Assembly (NCBI GenBank): GCA_023423975.1
Contig: JAFAEO010000084.1
Location: 201,908-265,907, forward strand
DNA: 64,000 nt
Reading direction: 5' to 3'
DNA from: Pseudomonadota bacterium
GTDB taxonomy: Bacteria > Pseudomonadota > Gammaproteobacteria > Burkholderiales > Burkholderiaceae_B
The notes under the pieces were generated by a model that was given only the letters and a program-made list of their open reading frames with translations, did not search any database and was not told the origin of the DNA. Within the stretch, counting starts at the first letter, position 1. Every line of letters starts with the position of its first letter. A program made the translations under genes and the position numbers. This document shows positions 42,454-51,904 of the stretch, one piece after another.

Positions 42454-42799
42454 TTTTGTACCCCCGAACACAGGTTATTACCGCTTTGATCATAAATCCA
42501 AGTTGCGGGCAAGGGCATTTCTAAACCGTTAACGGCATTTCAACGTGTTACCTGCTAAAGCTGCCAAGCGTGCGCGTTTTTCTGGGTGTTTGCTGGAATT
42601 GGCTGCCATTGCGGTTGTGATCGGGCGAACGCGCATACCTGTGAACATTTCACAGGCATGTGGTGAAGATCGCTAGATTTATAGCGCTGAATTTATTGCC
42701 CCAGGGACCGTTGCATAAAGGTCTATTACTGACGATCTGTTGCTCAGTTTTGCCAATCGGGGCTTATCACTCGGCGGCTGATCACTCCGGACCTGCCAC
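42454..42799. other. 345-base gap between two small lipoprotein genes
   Basis: No convincing gene on either strand; frames on the plus strand toward 42935 are antisense to the next lipoprotein. Nothing structural noticed. Confidence 0.45.
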
Positions 42800-43081
42800 T
42801 CAGGATCTATTGCGGTTATTCCAGTCGCTGTTATTGCGGTCATCGCTATTTCGGTCGCGGTTGTGCCAGTCGCGAGTCGCTTTGTCGCTGCTGTTCCAGT
42901 TGCCGTCGCGGCGGCTATCGGCACCCGGGCCGTAATTAGCGTCAGTTCTGTCGTACCGCGAATCAACCTGCCCGGATGTAGAGCGATCATGATGACGATA
43001 TCGGTCATCTGAACCATGCATGGCGCAACCGGTGATGGCGGCCAGAGAAAGAACTACAGCACCTGTTGTGATGGCTTTCAT
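42800..43081 (-). CDS. Small lipoprotein, Asp/Asn/Arg-rich
   Basis: 93 residues with AAGGAAAG upstream of ATG 43081. Signal KAITTGAVVLSLAAITGC with lipobox; the mature part is low-complexity, built of short D-R-Y-D-R and N-R-D/N-S-D-W-N units (DRNSDDRNNSDWNNRNRS). Unknown role; charge-patterned lipoproteins like this are often stress-responsive. No recognised family. Confidence 0.75.
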   Translation of the reverse strand: MKAITTGAVVLSLAAITGCAMHGSDDRYRHHDRSTSGQVDSRYDRTDANYGPGADSRRDGNWNSSDKATRDWHNRDRNSDDRNNSDWNNRNRS

Positions 43082-43401
43082 TGACTTTCCTTGTTGATGG
43101 TGATGGAGTTTTTAGTTAAACACAGGATAGGGAACCGCCGCAGTTCGGATGGGTTACGCCCGGTATCGGGATGTTACCCGGAGCGCAGGCAGTGCCGGCG
43201 TTGTTCCGATGTAGTCGATAAGCGATATGAAATCGGTAAAATAGGCTGTCCGGGAACAATGGGATCTACAAGGCGTGGCGCAAAACCCGGTGTGGCCGCT
43301 CCAGTATTTTGCCCAGATCATGTCCCTTGGCGCGATCCGTATCTGCGGTTTCGGCTGTTGATTCTGGTAGTGCCCACTCATTCACAGGCAATAGAAACAC
43401 A
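43082..43401. other. 320-base gap between divergent genes
   Basis: Contains only shadow frames. It should hold the promoters of the leftward lipoprotein and the rightward phosphatase genes. Nothing else noticed. Confidence 0.45.
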
Positions 43402-44487
43402 ATGACCTTGCTTCATACCTATCAACCTATTATGACGCTGCCATCTGCGTCCCTGGATATTATTGGTGATATTCACGGTGAGTATGAAGCGCTCCGGCAG
43501 CTGTTGCGTCACCTGGGTTATGACAGCCTTGGCTGCCACGCAGACCGGCGTAAACTGGTCTTTATTGGTGATTTGTGTGATCGCGGACCCGACAGCCCTG
43601 CAGTGGTTCGACTGGTGCAGGGTATGGTCAGTGCAGGGAATGCCATTTGTGTTTTGGGCAATCACGAACTAAATATCCTGCGCGGACTGCGTAAGGATGG
43701 CAATAGCTGGTTCTGGAATGAAACGGTTGAAGGTGACGAAAAATTCGGCCAAATGCGTGCTCTTCCCAGGGCCGAGAGGCAAACCGTACTGGATTTTTTC
43801 TCCAGCCTGCCCATTGTTGCCTGCAACAGCCAGTTGCGGGTGGTGCATGCGGCCTGGCATACGCCTTCTTTTAATCAGATCAGCTCGCAGGCAATGATAT
43901 CCGTCGTTGAATACTTTGACGAACGGGAAAGGCAGACCAACGATGTTATTCGCGGCGATAGCCGGTTTCAGTATTATGTCGCAGAGCAAAAGCAATGGCG
44001 GGCGCATATTCCGGACCAGGCGCAAGCGGTCCCTTTTCTGGGCGCAACGGCCTATATGCGCGAGCTCAGGCAAATGGCTAATCCGGTTCGGGTGTTGACC
44101 TCCGGCGTGGAAACGGCCGATAGCGAGACGTTTTTCAGCGGGGGTGAATGGCGCTTTGTACAACGTGCCAGCTGGTGGGATACCTATACGGAAGGGGTGC
44201 CCGTCCTTATCGGACACTACTGGCGCAATCCTCATGACAAGCCCGTGAGCGCGCTATCTCGTGGTCGCGACCTGTTTGCCGGTGTAGCGCCGTACGACTG
44301 GCATGGCGCACGCGGCAATGTATTTTGTGTGGATTATTGCGTCGGCGCCCGGTTTCTGGAACGTTCTGGCCGGATGGAACCGGGACAAACCAGGCTTGCC
44401 GCCATGCGCTGGCCCGAGCGTACCCTTATGTTTGATTCGGGGGAACAGATTACCACCGGCAATTTCGGCAGACAGGCAGCCTGGTAA
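43402..44487 (+). CDS. Calcineurin-type metallophosphoesterase
   Basis: 361 residues from ATG 43402; ATG 43432 would also fit and the upstream extension is unlikely. IIGDIHGEYEALRQLLRHLG, FIGDLCDRGPDSPAVVRLV, CVLGNHELNILRGL and RVVHAAWHTPSF give the full two-metal phosphoesterase set, in the PrpE/ApaH-like group with a C-terminal extension (VPVLIGHYWR). Likely a Ser/Thr phosphatase or nucleoside polyphosphate hydrolase. Stands alone. Confidence 0.85.
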   Translation: MTLLHTYQPIMTLPSASLDIIGDIHGEYEALRQLLRHLGYDSLGCHADRRKLVFIGDLCDRGPDSPAVVRLVQGMVSAGNAICVLGNHELNILRGLRKDGNSWFWNETVEGDEKFGQMRALPRAERQTVLDFFSSLPIVACNSQLRVVHAAWHTPSFNQISSQAMISVVEYFDERERQTNDVIRGDSRFQYYVAEQKQWRAHIPDQAQAVPFLGATAYMRELRQMANPVRVLTSGVETADSETFFSGGEWRFVQRASWWDTYTEGVPVLIGHYWRNPHDKPVSALSRGRDLFAGVAPYDWHGARGNVFCVDYCVGARFLERSGRMEPGQTRLAAMRWPERTLMFDSGEQITTGNFGRQAAW

Positions 44488-44674
44488 CGGCAGCAGGCTT
44501 TTTATTTGCCTCGAGCAATTCGGGCATACCCCTGTTGAAAATTCATCGAAATAAATGCAATATCTGTGCTATAAGAGATGTGATCACACAACAGACAAGC
44601 GGATGAATCCCGCTGGCGGCGTAGCGAAATCATTCACCGGTGAGCCGTAACCAGATCGAAAGATCAGGCAGTTT

Positions 44675-44742
44675 GAGATAACAAGAATTTAGAGACGACA
44701 AGAATTTTGAGATAAGAAGCAATTTGAGACAACAAGCATATT
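44675..44742 (+). repeat. Four tandem 17-bp repeats in the TRAP operon leader
   Basis: Copies begin at 44675, 44692, 44709 and 44726, each GAGA-Y-RASAAGMATWT-like (for example GAGATAACAAGAATTTA, GAGACAACAAGCATATT). They end 13 bases before the GGAGGAGGG ribosome site of the binding-protein gene. A 10-bp palindrome TGTGATCACA lies further upstream at 44579-44588. A regulatory use is inferred. Confidence 0.8.
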
Positions 44743-44762
44743 GAGTCCTGGAGGAGGGAATA

Positions 44763-45794
44763 ATGGCTGGTGTAAAACGTAGAAGTTTTCTGAAATCGAT
44801 ATCCGCTGTTACAGCGGCATCGGCTTTCGGGTTGAGCTATTCAGATGTGATTCTGGCGCGCCGGGCAGATTTTCGGCTCAAGTTTGCCAATAACCTGCCG
44901 GTGTCTCATCCGATGAATATCCGCGCCAAGGAAATGGTTGACGCCATCAAGAAAGAAACGGACGGCGCGGTCGATATTCGTGTGTATCCCAGCAGCCAGT
45001 TGGGTAACGACACCGATACGCTCTCTCAAATCCGTGCCGGCGCTGTCGACTTTTTCACGCTCTCGCCCATTATCATGGGTACGCTTATTTCCAAGACGCA
45101 GATTTCCGGTATTGGTTTTGGCTTCAAGGACTACGACCAGGTCTGGAAGGCCATGGACGGTGAGCTGGGCGCCGCCGTGCGTGAAGAGATTGAGAAGGGT
45201 TCAAACCTGACCGCTTTTGATAAGATCTGGGACAATGGTTTCAGGATCATCACTACCAGTTCCAAACCGGTCAAGACGCCTGACGATTTGACCAGTGTCA
45301 AACTGCGTGTGCCGCCAAGCCCGCTGTGGACATCCATGTTCAAAAGCCTGGGTGCATCGCCAACTACCATCAATTTTGCCGAAACGTATTCGGCCTTGCA
45401 GACGCATATCGCCGATGGCCAGGAAAATCCGATCACGCTGATAGAGACCGCCAAGCTGTACGAGGTACAGAAATATGCCTCGCTTTCCAATCACATGTGG
45501 GATGGTTTCTGGTTCCTGGCCAATCGGGACAATCTGGCCAAGGTGCCCAAGGATATCCAGGAAGTGATTCGCAAACATGTGATGGACGCCAGCCTTAAAG
45601 AGCGGGACGATCTGGCCAAATTAAGCCTGACCGTCAAACAGACGCTCGAAGGCAAGGGCATGGCCTTTAATGAAGTAGACACCAATGCTTTCCGTGGCAA
45701 ACTGAAAGACGCCGGTTTTTATGAAGAATGGAAGAAATCCTTTGGTGATCCGCTTTGGTCAAAACTGGAGCAATTTACCGGAGCGCTGTCTTGA
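44763..45794 (+). CDS. dctP: TRAP transporter solute-binding protein (DctP)
   Basis: 343 residues with GGAGGAGGG upstream. Tat-like signal KRRSFLKSISAVTAASAFGL; LKFANNLPVSHPMNIRAKEM, VYPSSQLGNDTDTLSQIRAG and KLRVPPSPLWTSMFKSLGAS are DctP family segments, the last with the Arg that binds the substrate carboxylate. It delivers an organic acid to the fused permease encoded next and overlapping its stop. First gene of the second catabolic operon. Confidence 0.95.
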   Translation: MAGVKRRSFLKSISAVTAASAFGLSYSDVILARRADFRLKFANNLPVSHPMNIRAKEMVDAIKKETDGAVDIRVYPSSQLGNDTDTLSQIRAGAVDFFTLSPIIMGTLISKTQISGIGFGFKDYDQVWKAMDGELGAAVREEIEKGSNLTAFDKIWDNGFRIITTSSKPVKTPDDLTSVKLRVPPSPLWTSMFKSLGASPTTINFAETYSALQTHIADGQENPITLIETAKLYEVQKYASLSNHMWDGFWFLANRDNLAKVPKDIQEVIRKHVMDASLKERDDLAKLSLTVKQTLEGKGMAFNEVDTNAFRGKLKDAGFYEEWKKSFGDPLWSKLEQFTGALS

Positions 45795-47674
45795 ATGTAA
45801 GCGTTGCCAGCCAGTCGGCTGGCGTCAATACCCATATGCTTTCCAGAAGTGTCGTTGCCGTCAAGACTGCAGTGATGCGGTTGGTCGGCTTGCTGGCAGT
45901 CGCAATGCTGGTATTCGAGTCGGCATTGCTGTTTACCGGCGTAGTGTTTCGTTATTTCCTGCATAAGCCCATTATCTGGTCAGACGAACTGGCCCAGTCT
46001 GTCTTTATCTGGTTGTGCATGTTCGGCGCCGCGCTGGCGCTGGACCGGCACGAGCATATGCGGCTGACGGCAGTGGTAGCGCGTTTTTCCAGGCAGGCTC
46101 AGAACTGGTTTGAAACACTGGGGCTGGTGATTATTCTGTTGTTTGCCGCCTATCTGATCGGCCCCGGATTTCATCATGCCGGCGGTCAGATGGTAGTTAC
46201 ATCGCCGGCGCTCAATATTCCCGATGGCTATCGGGCACTGGCCATTCCAGTGGGTATGTGCCTGTTTGCCTTTATTGCCCTGAGTCATTTGCTGGCGCAT
46301 TCGCGCTGGCAGGACATTGTTTCTGCGGCTGCCGTGGTCGCGGTGGTGGGCTATGCACTCTGGTATTTTGCCGATTTTCTGTACGACATCGGCAATCTTA
46401 ACCTGATCGTATTCTTTGTGCTGGTGCTGGGCGCATGTGTGATGAGTGGCGTGCCCATTGCTTTTTGTTTTGGTATCGCCACGCTGGCCTACATTGTAAA
46501 TATTGCAGAAGTGCCACCATCCATTGTCGTGACCCGCATTGATGAAGGCGCTTCGCATCTTGTGTTGCTGGCCGTGCCACTGTTCGTGGTATTGGGCGTC
46601 TTGCTGCAGATCAGTGGCATGGCTCGCAAGCTGATTGATTTTATGTCATCCATACTGGGCCATATCCGCGGTGGGCTCAATTATGTCCTGCTGGGCGCCA
46701 TGTTCCTGGTCTCGGGCATTTCCGGCTCCAAGGTGGCAGATATGGCGGCAGTGGCCCCGGCACTGTTTCCGGAGATGAAACGCAAGGGCGCCGACGAGAA
46801 CGACCTGGCGGCGCTGCTATCGGCTACCGGTGCGATGACCGAAACCATTCCGCCCAGCCTGGTGCTGATTACGATTGGCGCCGTATGCGGCGTATCGATC
46901 AGTGCGCTTTTTATTGGCGGGCTGGTGCCGGCCCTGGTGTGTACTCTGGCCATAGCCTTTGTGTGCTATCTGAAGTCTCGCAAGAACGCACAGGATACGC
47001 GTGAACGTGCCAAGGCAGCCGAGATCGGCCGCACTTTTGTTTGGGCACTGCCGGTGCTGATCCTGCCGATCATTATTCGCGTGTGCGTGGTCGAAGGCGT
47101 TGCCACGGCAACCGAAGTGGCCTCTATTGGTATTGTATATGTCATTATTTATGCAATTATTGTGCAACTGGCCATTGGTGGTGTGGACAAATCACGCATC
47201 TATCCCATGCTGATCGAGGCCACCTCGCTCTCGGGCGCCATCCTGCTGATTATTGGCGTTGCCACTGCGATGGCCTGGGCGTTGACCCAATCAGGATTTT
47301 CCACCACGCTCATTGAATTCATGACGCATATTCCAGGTGGCGTATTCGGATTCATGACGGTGAGTATTGTGCTTTTCGTTTTGCTGGGCAGCATCCTGGA
47401 AGGAATTCCCGCCATTGTGCTGTTCGGTCCGTTGATTTTCCCAGCGGCACAAGCCATGCATATTCACGAGGTGCATTACGCGATTGTGATCATTCTTGCG
47501 ATGGGCATCGGGCTGTTTGCTCCGCCATTGGGTGTGGGCTTTTATTCGGCCAGTGCAATCAGCAAAGTCAATCCGGACAAAGTCATTCCGAAGATGTGGC
47601 TGTATTTGGCCGTTCTGCTGGTAACGACGTTTGTGATTGCGTTTGTGCCTTGGTTTTCTATCGGTTTCCTTTGA
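45791..47674 (+). CDS. dctQM: TRAP transporter permease, fused small and large subunits (DctQM)
   Basis: 627 residues from TTG 45791, which overlaps the dctP stop (TTGA) and has GGAG eight bases upstream; ATG 45836 is an alternative. Residues 20-165 are the four-helix DctQ part (FTGVVFRYFLHKPIIWSDEL). From about 205 the DctM part runs to the end (SGVPIAFCFGIATLAYIVNI, SGISGSKVADMAAVAPALFP, LLSATGAMTETIPPSLVLI). Fused DctQM proteins are well known. Sodium-driven import of an organic acid is expected. Confidence 0.93.
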   Translation: MNVSVASQSAGVNTHMLSRSVVAVKTAVMRLVGLLAVAMLVFESALLFTGVVFRYFLHKPIIWSDELAQSVFIWLCMFGAALALDRHEHMRLTAVVARFSRQAQNWFETLGLVIILLFAAYLIGPGFHHAGGQMVVTSPALNIPDGYRALAIPVGMCLFAFIALSHLLAHSRWQDIVSAAAVVAVVGYALWYFADFLYDIGNLNLIVFFVLVLGACVMSGVPIAFCFGIATLAYIVNIAEVPPSIVVTRIDEGASHLVLLAVPLFVVLGVLLQISGMARKLIDFMSSILGHIRGGLNYVLLGAMFLVSGISGSKVADMAAVAPALFPEMKRKGADENDLAALLSATGAMTETIPPSLVLITIGAVCGVSISALFIGGLVPALVCTLAIAFVCYLKSRKNAQDTRERAKAAEIGRTFVWALPVLILPIIIRVCVVEGVATATEVASIGIVYVIIYAIIVQLAIGGVDKSRIYPMLIEATSLSGAILLIIGVATAMAWALTQSGFSTTLIEFMTHIPGGVFGFMTVSIVLFVLLGSILEGIPAIVLFGPLIFPAAQAMHIHEVHYAIVIILAMGIGLFAPPLGVGFYSASAISKVNPDKVIPKMWLYLAVLLVTTFVIAFVPWFSIGFL

Positions 47675-47715
47675 TAAACAGATTCTGACGTTTTATTCCG
47701 CATAGGTGGTGCCGT

Positions 47716-48489
47716 ATGAGTGATGGTTTTGCAAGTGATGTGCGCGTGGCGGTAATTACCGGCGGCGGCAACGGTATTGGCCGGGCAATTGTCGAGACTT
47801 TTGCGCATGCCGGTTACCAGACGATGATTGCCGACGTCAACGAGGCGGATTCGCAGGCGCTGGAGAGCTCGCTCAACGGACAATCACTACGGGCACGCTA
47901 TCTCAGACTGGACGTGGCTGACGCCGACAGCATTGCGCAGTTTTTTGCCACTGTCGAACGCGATTACGGTCGCTGCGATGTTCTGGTGAATAATGCCGGC
48001 ATTGCCAAAACCGTAGCCTATCTGGATTATCCAAAGGACCATTGGGATAAGGTTATGCAGGTGAACGTAACCGGGCCATTTCTCATGTCACAGCATGCAG
48101 GGCGGCTGATGCAAAAAAGACAATCCGGGCGTATCGTTAATATTGCATCTGTGAGCGGCGAACGGGCAAGCTGGGGCAGGGCGGCCTACGGTACATCGAA
48201 GGCTGCTGTTTTCGGACTGACGCGGCAGATGGCCCTGGAGCTGGCCGAATTCGGCATCACGACCAACGGGGTTGCACCCGGACCGGTAGATACGCCGCTT
48301 ACCCAACAGTTGCATACGCAGGCTACCCGGGACGAGTTCATTGGCTCAATACCCATGGGACGTTACGGTACACCGCAGGAAATTGCCCAGGTCTGCCTGT
48401 TTCTTGCGTCCGAGGCTGCCTCATATATTAACGGTCATGTGATCCCGGTGGATGGCGGTTTTCTGGCGGCAGGTATTACTGGACATTGA
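47716..48489 (+). CDS. Short-chain dehydrogenase/reductase
   Basis: 257 residues. TGGGNGIGRAIVE binds NAD(P), NNAGIAKT follows, and AAYGTSKAAV holds the catalytic Tyr-x-x-x-Lys with Ser in IASVSGERAS. The acidic residue after strand 2 (IADVNEAD) suggests NAD preference. Within the operon it probably oxidises a beta-hydroxyacyl-CoA before thiolytic cleavage. Its stop overlaps a TTG that could also start the thiolase gene. Confidence 0.9.
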   Translation: MSDGFASDVRVAVITGGGNGIGRAIVETFAHAGYQTMIADVNEADSQALESSLNGQSLRARYLRLDVADADSIAQFFATVERDYGRCDVLVNNAGIAKTVAYLDYPKDHWDKVMQVNVTGPFLMSQHAGRLMQKRQSGRIVNIASVSGERASWGRAAYGTSKAAVFGLTRQMALELAEFGITTNGVAPGPVDTPLTQQLHTQATRDEFIGSIPMGRYGTPQEIAQVCLFLASEAASYINGHVIPVDGGFLAAGITGH

Positions 48490-48536
48490 CTGCTTATGTC
48501 CATTTTCATGGTTTCAACTTAAGGGAGTCGATTGCA

Positions 48537-49703
48537 ATGCATGTGTCAATGACGGGCTGGGCCCATTCGAAATTCGGGAAAATGGATGGCGTCGATCCTG
48601 AACAGATGATCGGCGATGTGGCACTGCAGGCTATTGCCCATGCTGGTCTGGAGCATAGTGATATAGATTCGCTGCACGTAGGCCACTACAACGGTGGATT
48701 TCTATATCAGGATTTTCCGTCCTCGCTGCTGTTCAACGCGATCCCGGCACTGCGATTCATTCCGGCAGTACGGTTGGAAAATGCCTGCGCCACTGGATCG
48801 GCGGCGCTGCATTCCGCGCTCAACGCCGTTGCCAGTGGACGCAGCCGCTATGCGCTGGTGCTTGGCTTTGAGAAAATGTCGGAGCTATCGACACCGCAAA
48901 TCGGTGACGTTCTTCTCAAGTGTTCCTATGCCCGGGAAGAGGCGGCGGTCGCCGGTGGCTTTGCCGGGCTGTTTGGCAACGTCATTGCCAAAACCTATTT
49001 TGATCGCTATGGAGATCAGTCTGACGCACTGGCGATGATTGCTGCCAAGAACCACCATAATGGTCTGTCCAATTCGTACGCGCATATGCAAAAAGATTTC
49101 GGTTTCGAATTTTGCCGCACCGAGTCTGAAAAAAATCCCTTCGTGGCTGGCCCGCTCAAGCGCACTGATTGCTCGCTGGTATCGGATGGCGCGGCAGCCA
49201 TCATTATCTGTCGGGATGACGATGTTCGTAATGGCAATAATCACGTCCGCTTTCTTGCAACGTCGCAGGTTAATGATTATCTGCCCATGAGCCGCCGTGA
49301 TCCCATTGCTTTCGAAGGCGCCACGCGCGCCTGGCAACAGGCGCTGGCCGACAGCAGTCTGAGCCTGAATGAACTGTCATTTGTGGAAACCCATGACTGT
49401 TTTACTATTGCCGAGCTGATTGAGTATGAGGCCATGGGGCTGGCTCGCCCGGGCGAGGGTGCCCGTATCATTTTGGACGGCATCAGCGCCCGTGATGGGC
49501 GCTTGCCCGTGAATCCGTCAGGTGGGCTCAAGTCCAAAGGGCATCCCATCGGCGCGACAGGCGTATCCATGCACGTTATGGCTGCCATGCAATTGAGCGG
49601 GCAGGCTGGCGATATGCAACTGCCTGTAGCCGATCGAGCCGGTGTCTTTAATATGGGCGGTTCTGCAGTAGCCAATTATGTAAGTATTCTTGAGCGCGCC
49701 TGA
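48537..49703 (+). CDS. Thiolase, SCP2/lipid-transfer type
   Basis: 388 residues from ATG 48537 (AAGGGAG upstream); an in-frame TTG at 48486 overlapping the SDR stop is possible. The nucleophile Cys is in LENACATGSAALHSAL and the catalytic His in SKGHPIGATGVSM, but the third thiolase Cys motif is replaced by FNMGGSAVANY, the SCP2-thiolase pattern. Such enzymes cleave or form acyl-CoA beta bonds, and many depend on a DUF35 zinc-ribbon partner, absent here. Two PPC/DUF296 genes follow in the operon. Confidence 0.85.
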   Translation: MHVSMTGWAHSKFGKMDGVDPEQMIGDVALQAIAHAGLEHSDIDSLHVGHYNGGFLYQDFPSSLLFNAIPALRFIPAVRLENACATGSAALHSALNAVASGRSRYALVLGFEKMSELSTPQIGDVLLKCSYAREEAAVAGGFAGLFGNVIAKTYFDRYGDQSDALAMIAAKNHHNGLSNSYAHMQKDFGFEFCRTESEKNPFVAGPLKRTDCSLVSDGAAAIIICRDDDVRNGNNHVRFLATSQVNDYLPMSRRDPIAFEGATRAWQQALADSSLSLNELSFVETHDCFTIAELIEYEAMGLARPGEGARIILDGISARDGRLPVNPSGGLKSKGHPIGATGVSMHVMAAMQLSGQAGDMQLPVADRAGVFNMGGSAVANYVSILERA

Positions 49704-49768
49704 TGCGCGCGTGATATGCCTGTAACTGCGCAATAGGCGCAGGTATCAGAACAATCTGGAATGATGTC

Positions 49769-51343
49769 ATGCTCAAGCCGGTAAAAAACATTGGTAACTT
49801 TCTGACAGACGTTAGCTTGCGTTTTGCGGATCTGCCCGGTCTTATTCACGGTGATCGTACCTATAGCTGGGGTGAAATGAATGCCCGGGTCGATTCGCTC
49901 GCCCATGCCTTAAGGCAACTTGGCGTAAACAAAGGCGACCGTATTCTGATCCATTCGTCCAATAATGTGCAATTGTTCGAAAGCTGCTGGGCAACCTTCA
50001 AACTGGGCGCTATCTGGGTTCCCACCAACGTACGTATTACAGAGTCGGAAATTGCTTACCTTGCCTCTGCGAGCAGGGCATCGATCGTCATTTATGACGA
50101 TGGGTACGCAGATCACGCCAACAGCTGCTGCCATGCTGCTGACTCTGTCAGACACGTGATCGCCATAGGCGAGCCGCAACAGGACGAGTACAGTTACGAT
50201 GGGTTGCTGGCGCAGCATAGAGGCGAAGGCCGCTTCGATGCGGTCGATGTGGATTATGAAGATCCGCTGTGGTTTTTCTTTACCTCCGGCACCACCGGGT
50301 TTCCCAAAGCAGGCGTGCTCTCGCACGGACAAATGGCGTTTGTGGTTACCAATCATCTGGCTGATCTGCTGCCCGGCATTGACCAGCATTCGCGCTCGCT
50401 GGTGGTTGCGCCGCTGTCGCACGGTGCTGGAATTCATGCTATTGCCAATACAGCCCGTGGGGCTGCCAGTATATTGCCTTGTTCGGCACGGCTCGATTGC
50501 GTAGAGGCATGGCAGTTGGTTCAGCAATATCGCGTTGACAATATGTTTACGGTGCCCACGATTGTCAAGCGCCTGACGGAAGACCCTGCAGTGGACCAGT
50601 TTGATCATTCGTCATTGAAATACGTGATTTATGCCGGAGCGCCCATGTATCGCGAAGACCAGAAATTCGCATTGCGCAAATTGGGCAAGGTGCTGGTGCA
50701 ATATTACGGGCTGGGCGAAGTGACAGGCAATATCACGGTGCTGCCGGCGCACATGCACCAGCCGGATGATAGCGCTGCTGACGCCAGAATCGGCACCTGC
50801 GGTTATGCCAGAACGGGCATGGAGATAGCTATCCTGGATGACGACGGCCGACGCAGCGATGTTGGCATAACAGGTGAAATTTGCGTGCGCGGCCCGGCCG
50901 TTTGCATGGGATATGACAACAACGCTGTAGCCAATGAAAAGGCATTTCGTTTTGGGTGGTTTCACACTGGTGATCTGGGTCATCTGGATGCGCAGGGCTT
51001 TCTGTACATTACCGGGCGCCAGTCTGATATGTATATTTCCGGTGGCTCCAATGTATATCCGAGAGAAATTGAAGAGGCGTTGCTGACGCATAGCGCCGTT
51101 TCCGAGGTGGCCGTGTTTGGTGTGCCGGATGAAAAATGGGGTGAGGCCGGCGTCGCAGTGGTGGTATGCAAGAATGGTTGCAGAACGGACGAATCGGCAC
51201 TGAACCGTCATTTGAATGGCAAAGTGGCACGATACAAGTATCCGGCCAGATATTACTTTTGGGATTCCATGCCGAAATCGGGCTATGGGAAAATCGTCAA
51301 AAAAGACTTGCGACGCATGGTGCAAGATGATGCAACGGCTTAG
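49769..51343 (+). CDS. AMP-forming acyl-CoA ligase
   Basis: 524 residues. FTSGTTGFPKAGVLSH is the phosphate-binding loop, YYGLGEVTGNIT the adenine motif, GWFHTGDLGHLDAQGFLYIT the hinge, and KSGYGKIVKKDLRR holds the C-terminal catalytic Lys. It forms an acyl-AMP and then the CoA thioester, presumably of the acid brought in by the TRAP transporter. Medium or aromatic acyl chains are possible; the sequence alone does not decide. Confidence 0.92.
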   Translation: MLKPVKNIGNFLTDVSLRFADLPGLIHGDRTYSWGEMNARVDSLAHALRQLGVNKGDRILIHSSNNVQLFESCWATFKLGAIWVPTNVRITESEIAYLASASRASIVIYDDGYADHANSCCHAADSVRHVIAIGEPQQDEYSYDGLLAQHRGEGRFDAVDVDYEDPLWFFFTSGTTGFPKAGVLSHGQMAFVVTNHLADLLPGIDQHSRSLVVAPLSHGAGIHAIANTARGAASILPCSARLDCVEAWQLVQQYRVDNMFTVPTIVKRLTEDPAVDQFDHSSLKYVIYAGAPMYREDQKFALRKLGKVLVQYYGLGEVTGNITVLPAHMHQPDDSAADARIGTCGYARTGMEIAILDDDGRRSDVGITGEICVRGPAVCMGYDNNAVANEKAFRFGWFHTGDLGHLDAQGFLYITGRQSDMYISGGSNVYPREIEEALLTHSAVSEVAVFGVPDEKWGEAGVAVVVCKNGCRTDESALNRHLNGKVARYKYPARYYFWDSMPKSGYGKIVKKDLRRMVQDDATA

Positions 51344-51872
51344 CTCAAGAGTGCTGTCTCTGGCCGGACAGGGCCAAAGCAACTGGGTGCTTGATGTACC
51401 CGAAGACGTATCGATCTGGGAATGGGTGTCAAGCGCCTTCGTCCGGCATGACATTCAAAGCGCGCACCTGGACGTAATGGGTGGGCATCTTCGTTCTGCC
51501 GTTTTTTATACCGGTTATCCTGATCCGGCCGGCAAGCGCATTGCGCAATATGGCGCACCTAACCACACCGGCAACTCGACGCTGATCTCGGCCATGGGAA
51601 TATACGGAAAGGACAGGGACGGCAAGCCCCTGTTGCACTGCCACGGTTGCCTGGTGACCGGCAATGGCCAGACGCAGGGTGGTCATCTGGATACACAGCA
51701 ATGCATCGTGGGGCAGACAGGGATACGCATTTATGTGACGGCGACAAGCGAGCTCGAATTTGCCGCCAGGCTGGATACTACCTCCGGTATGTATGTATTT
51801 CATCCGCAATTGGCAGAAAATAGTGATGGCATTAGGGATCGCTCTGCGATGTCCGCTGCGCACGAACGTTGA
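51327..51872 (+). CDS. PPC/DUF296 protein with intact metal-binding histidines
   Basis: 181 residues from ATG 51327 (or 51330), overlapping the ligase end by 17 bases. The core AHLDVMGGHLRSAVFYTG, PNHTGNSTLISAMGIYGKD, LHCHGCLVTGNGQTQGGHLD fits the PPC (plants and prokaryotes conserved) domain; HCHGCL and GGHL give the zinc-site histidines. Bacterial PPC proteins form trimers and are often called DNA-binding by analogy with plant AT-hook proteins, but there is no AT-hook here. A role with the operon's enzymes is more likely (inference). Confidence 0.75.
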   Translation: MMQRLSSRVLSLAGQGQSNWVLDVPEDVSIWEWVSSAFVRHDIQSAHLDVMGGHLRSAVFYTGYPDPAGKRIAQYGAPNHTGNSTLISAMGIYGKDRDGKPLLHCHGCLVTGNGQTQGGHLDTQQCIVGQTGIRIYVTATSELEFAARLDTTSGMYVFHPQLAENSDGIRDRSAMSAAHER

Positions 51873-51904
51873 AGTTTAGCCTTGAACGGCAAAGGAACAG
51901 AGGT

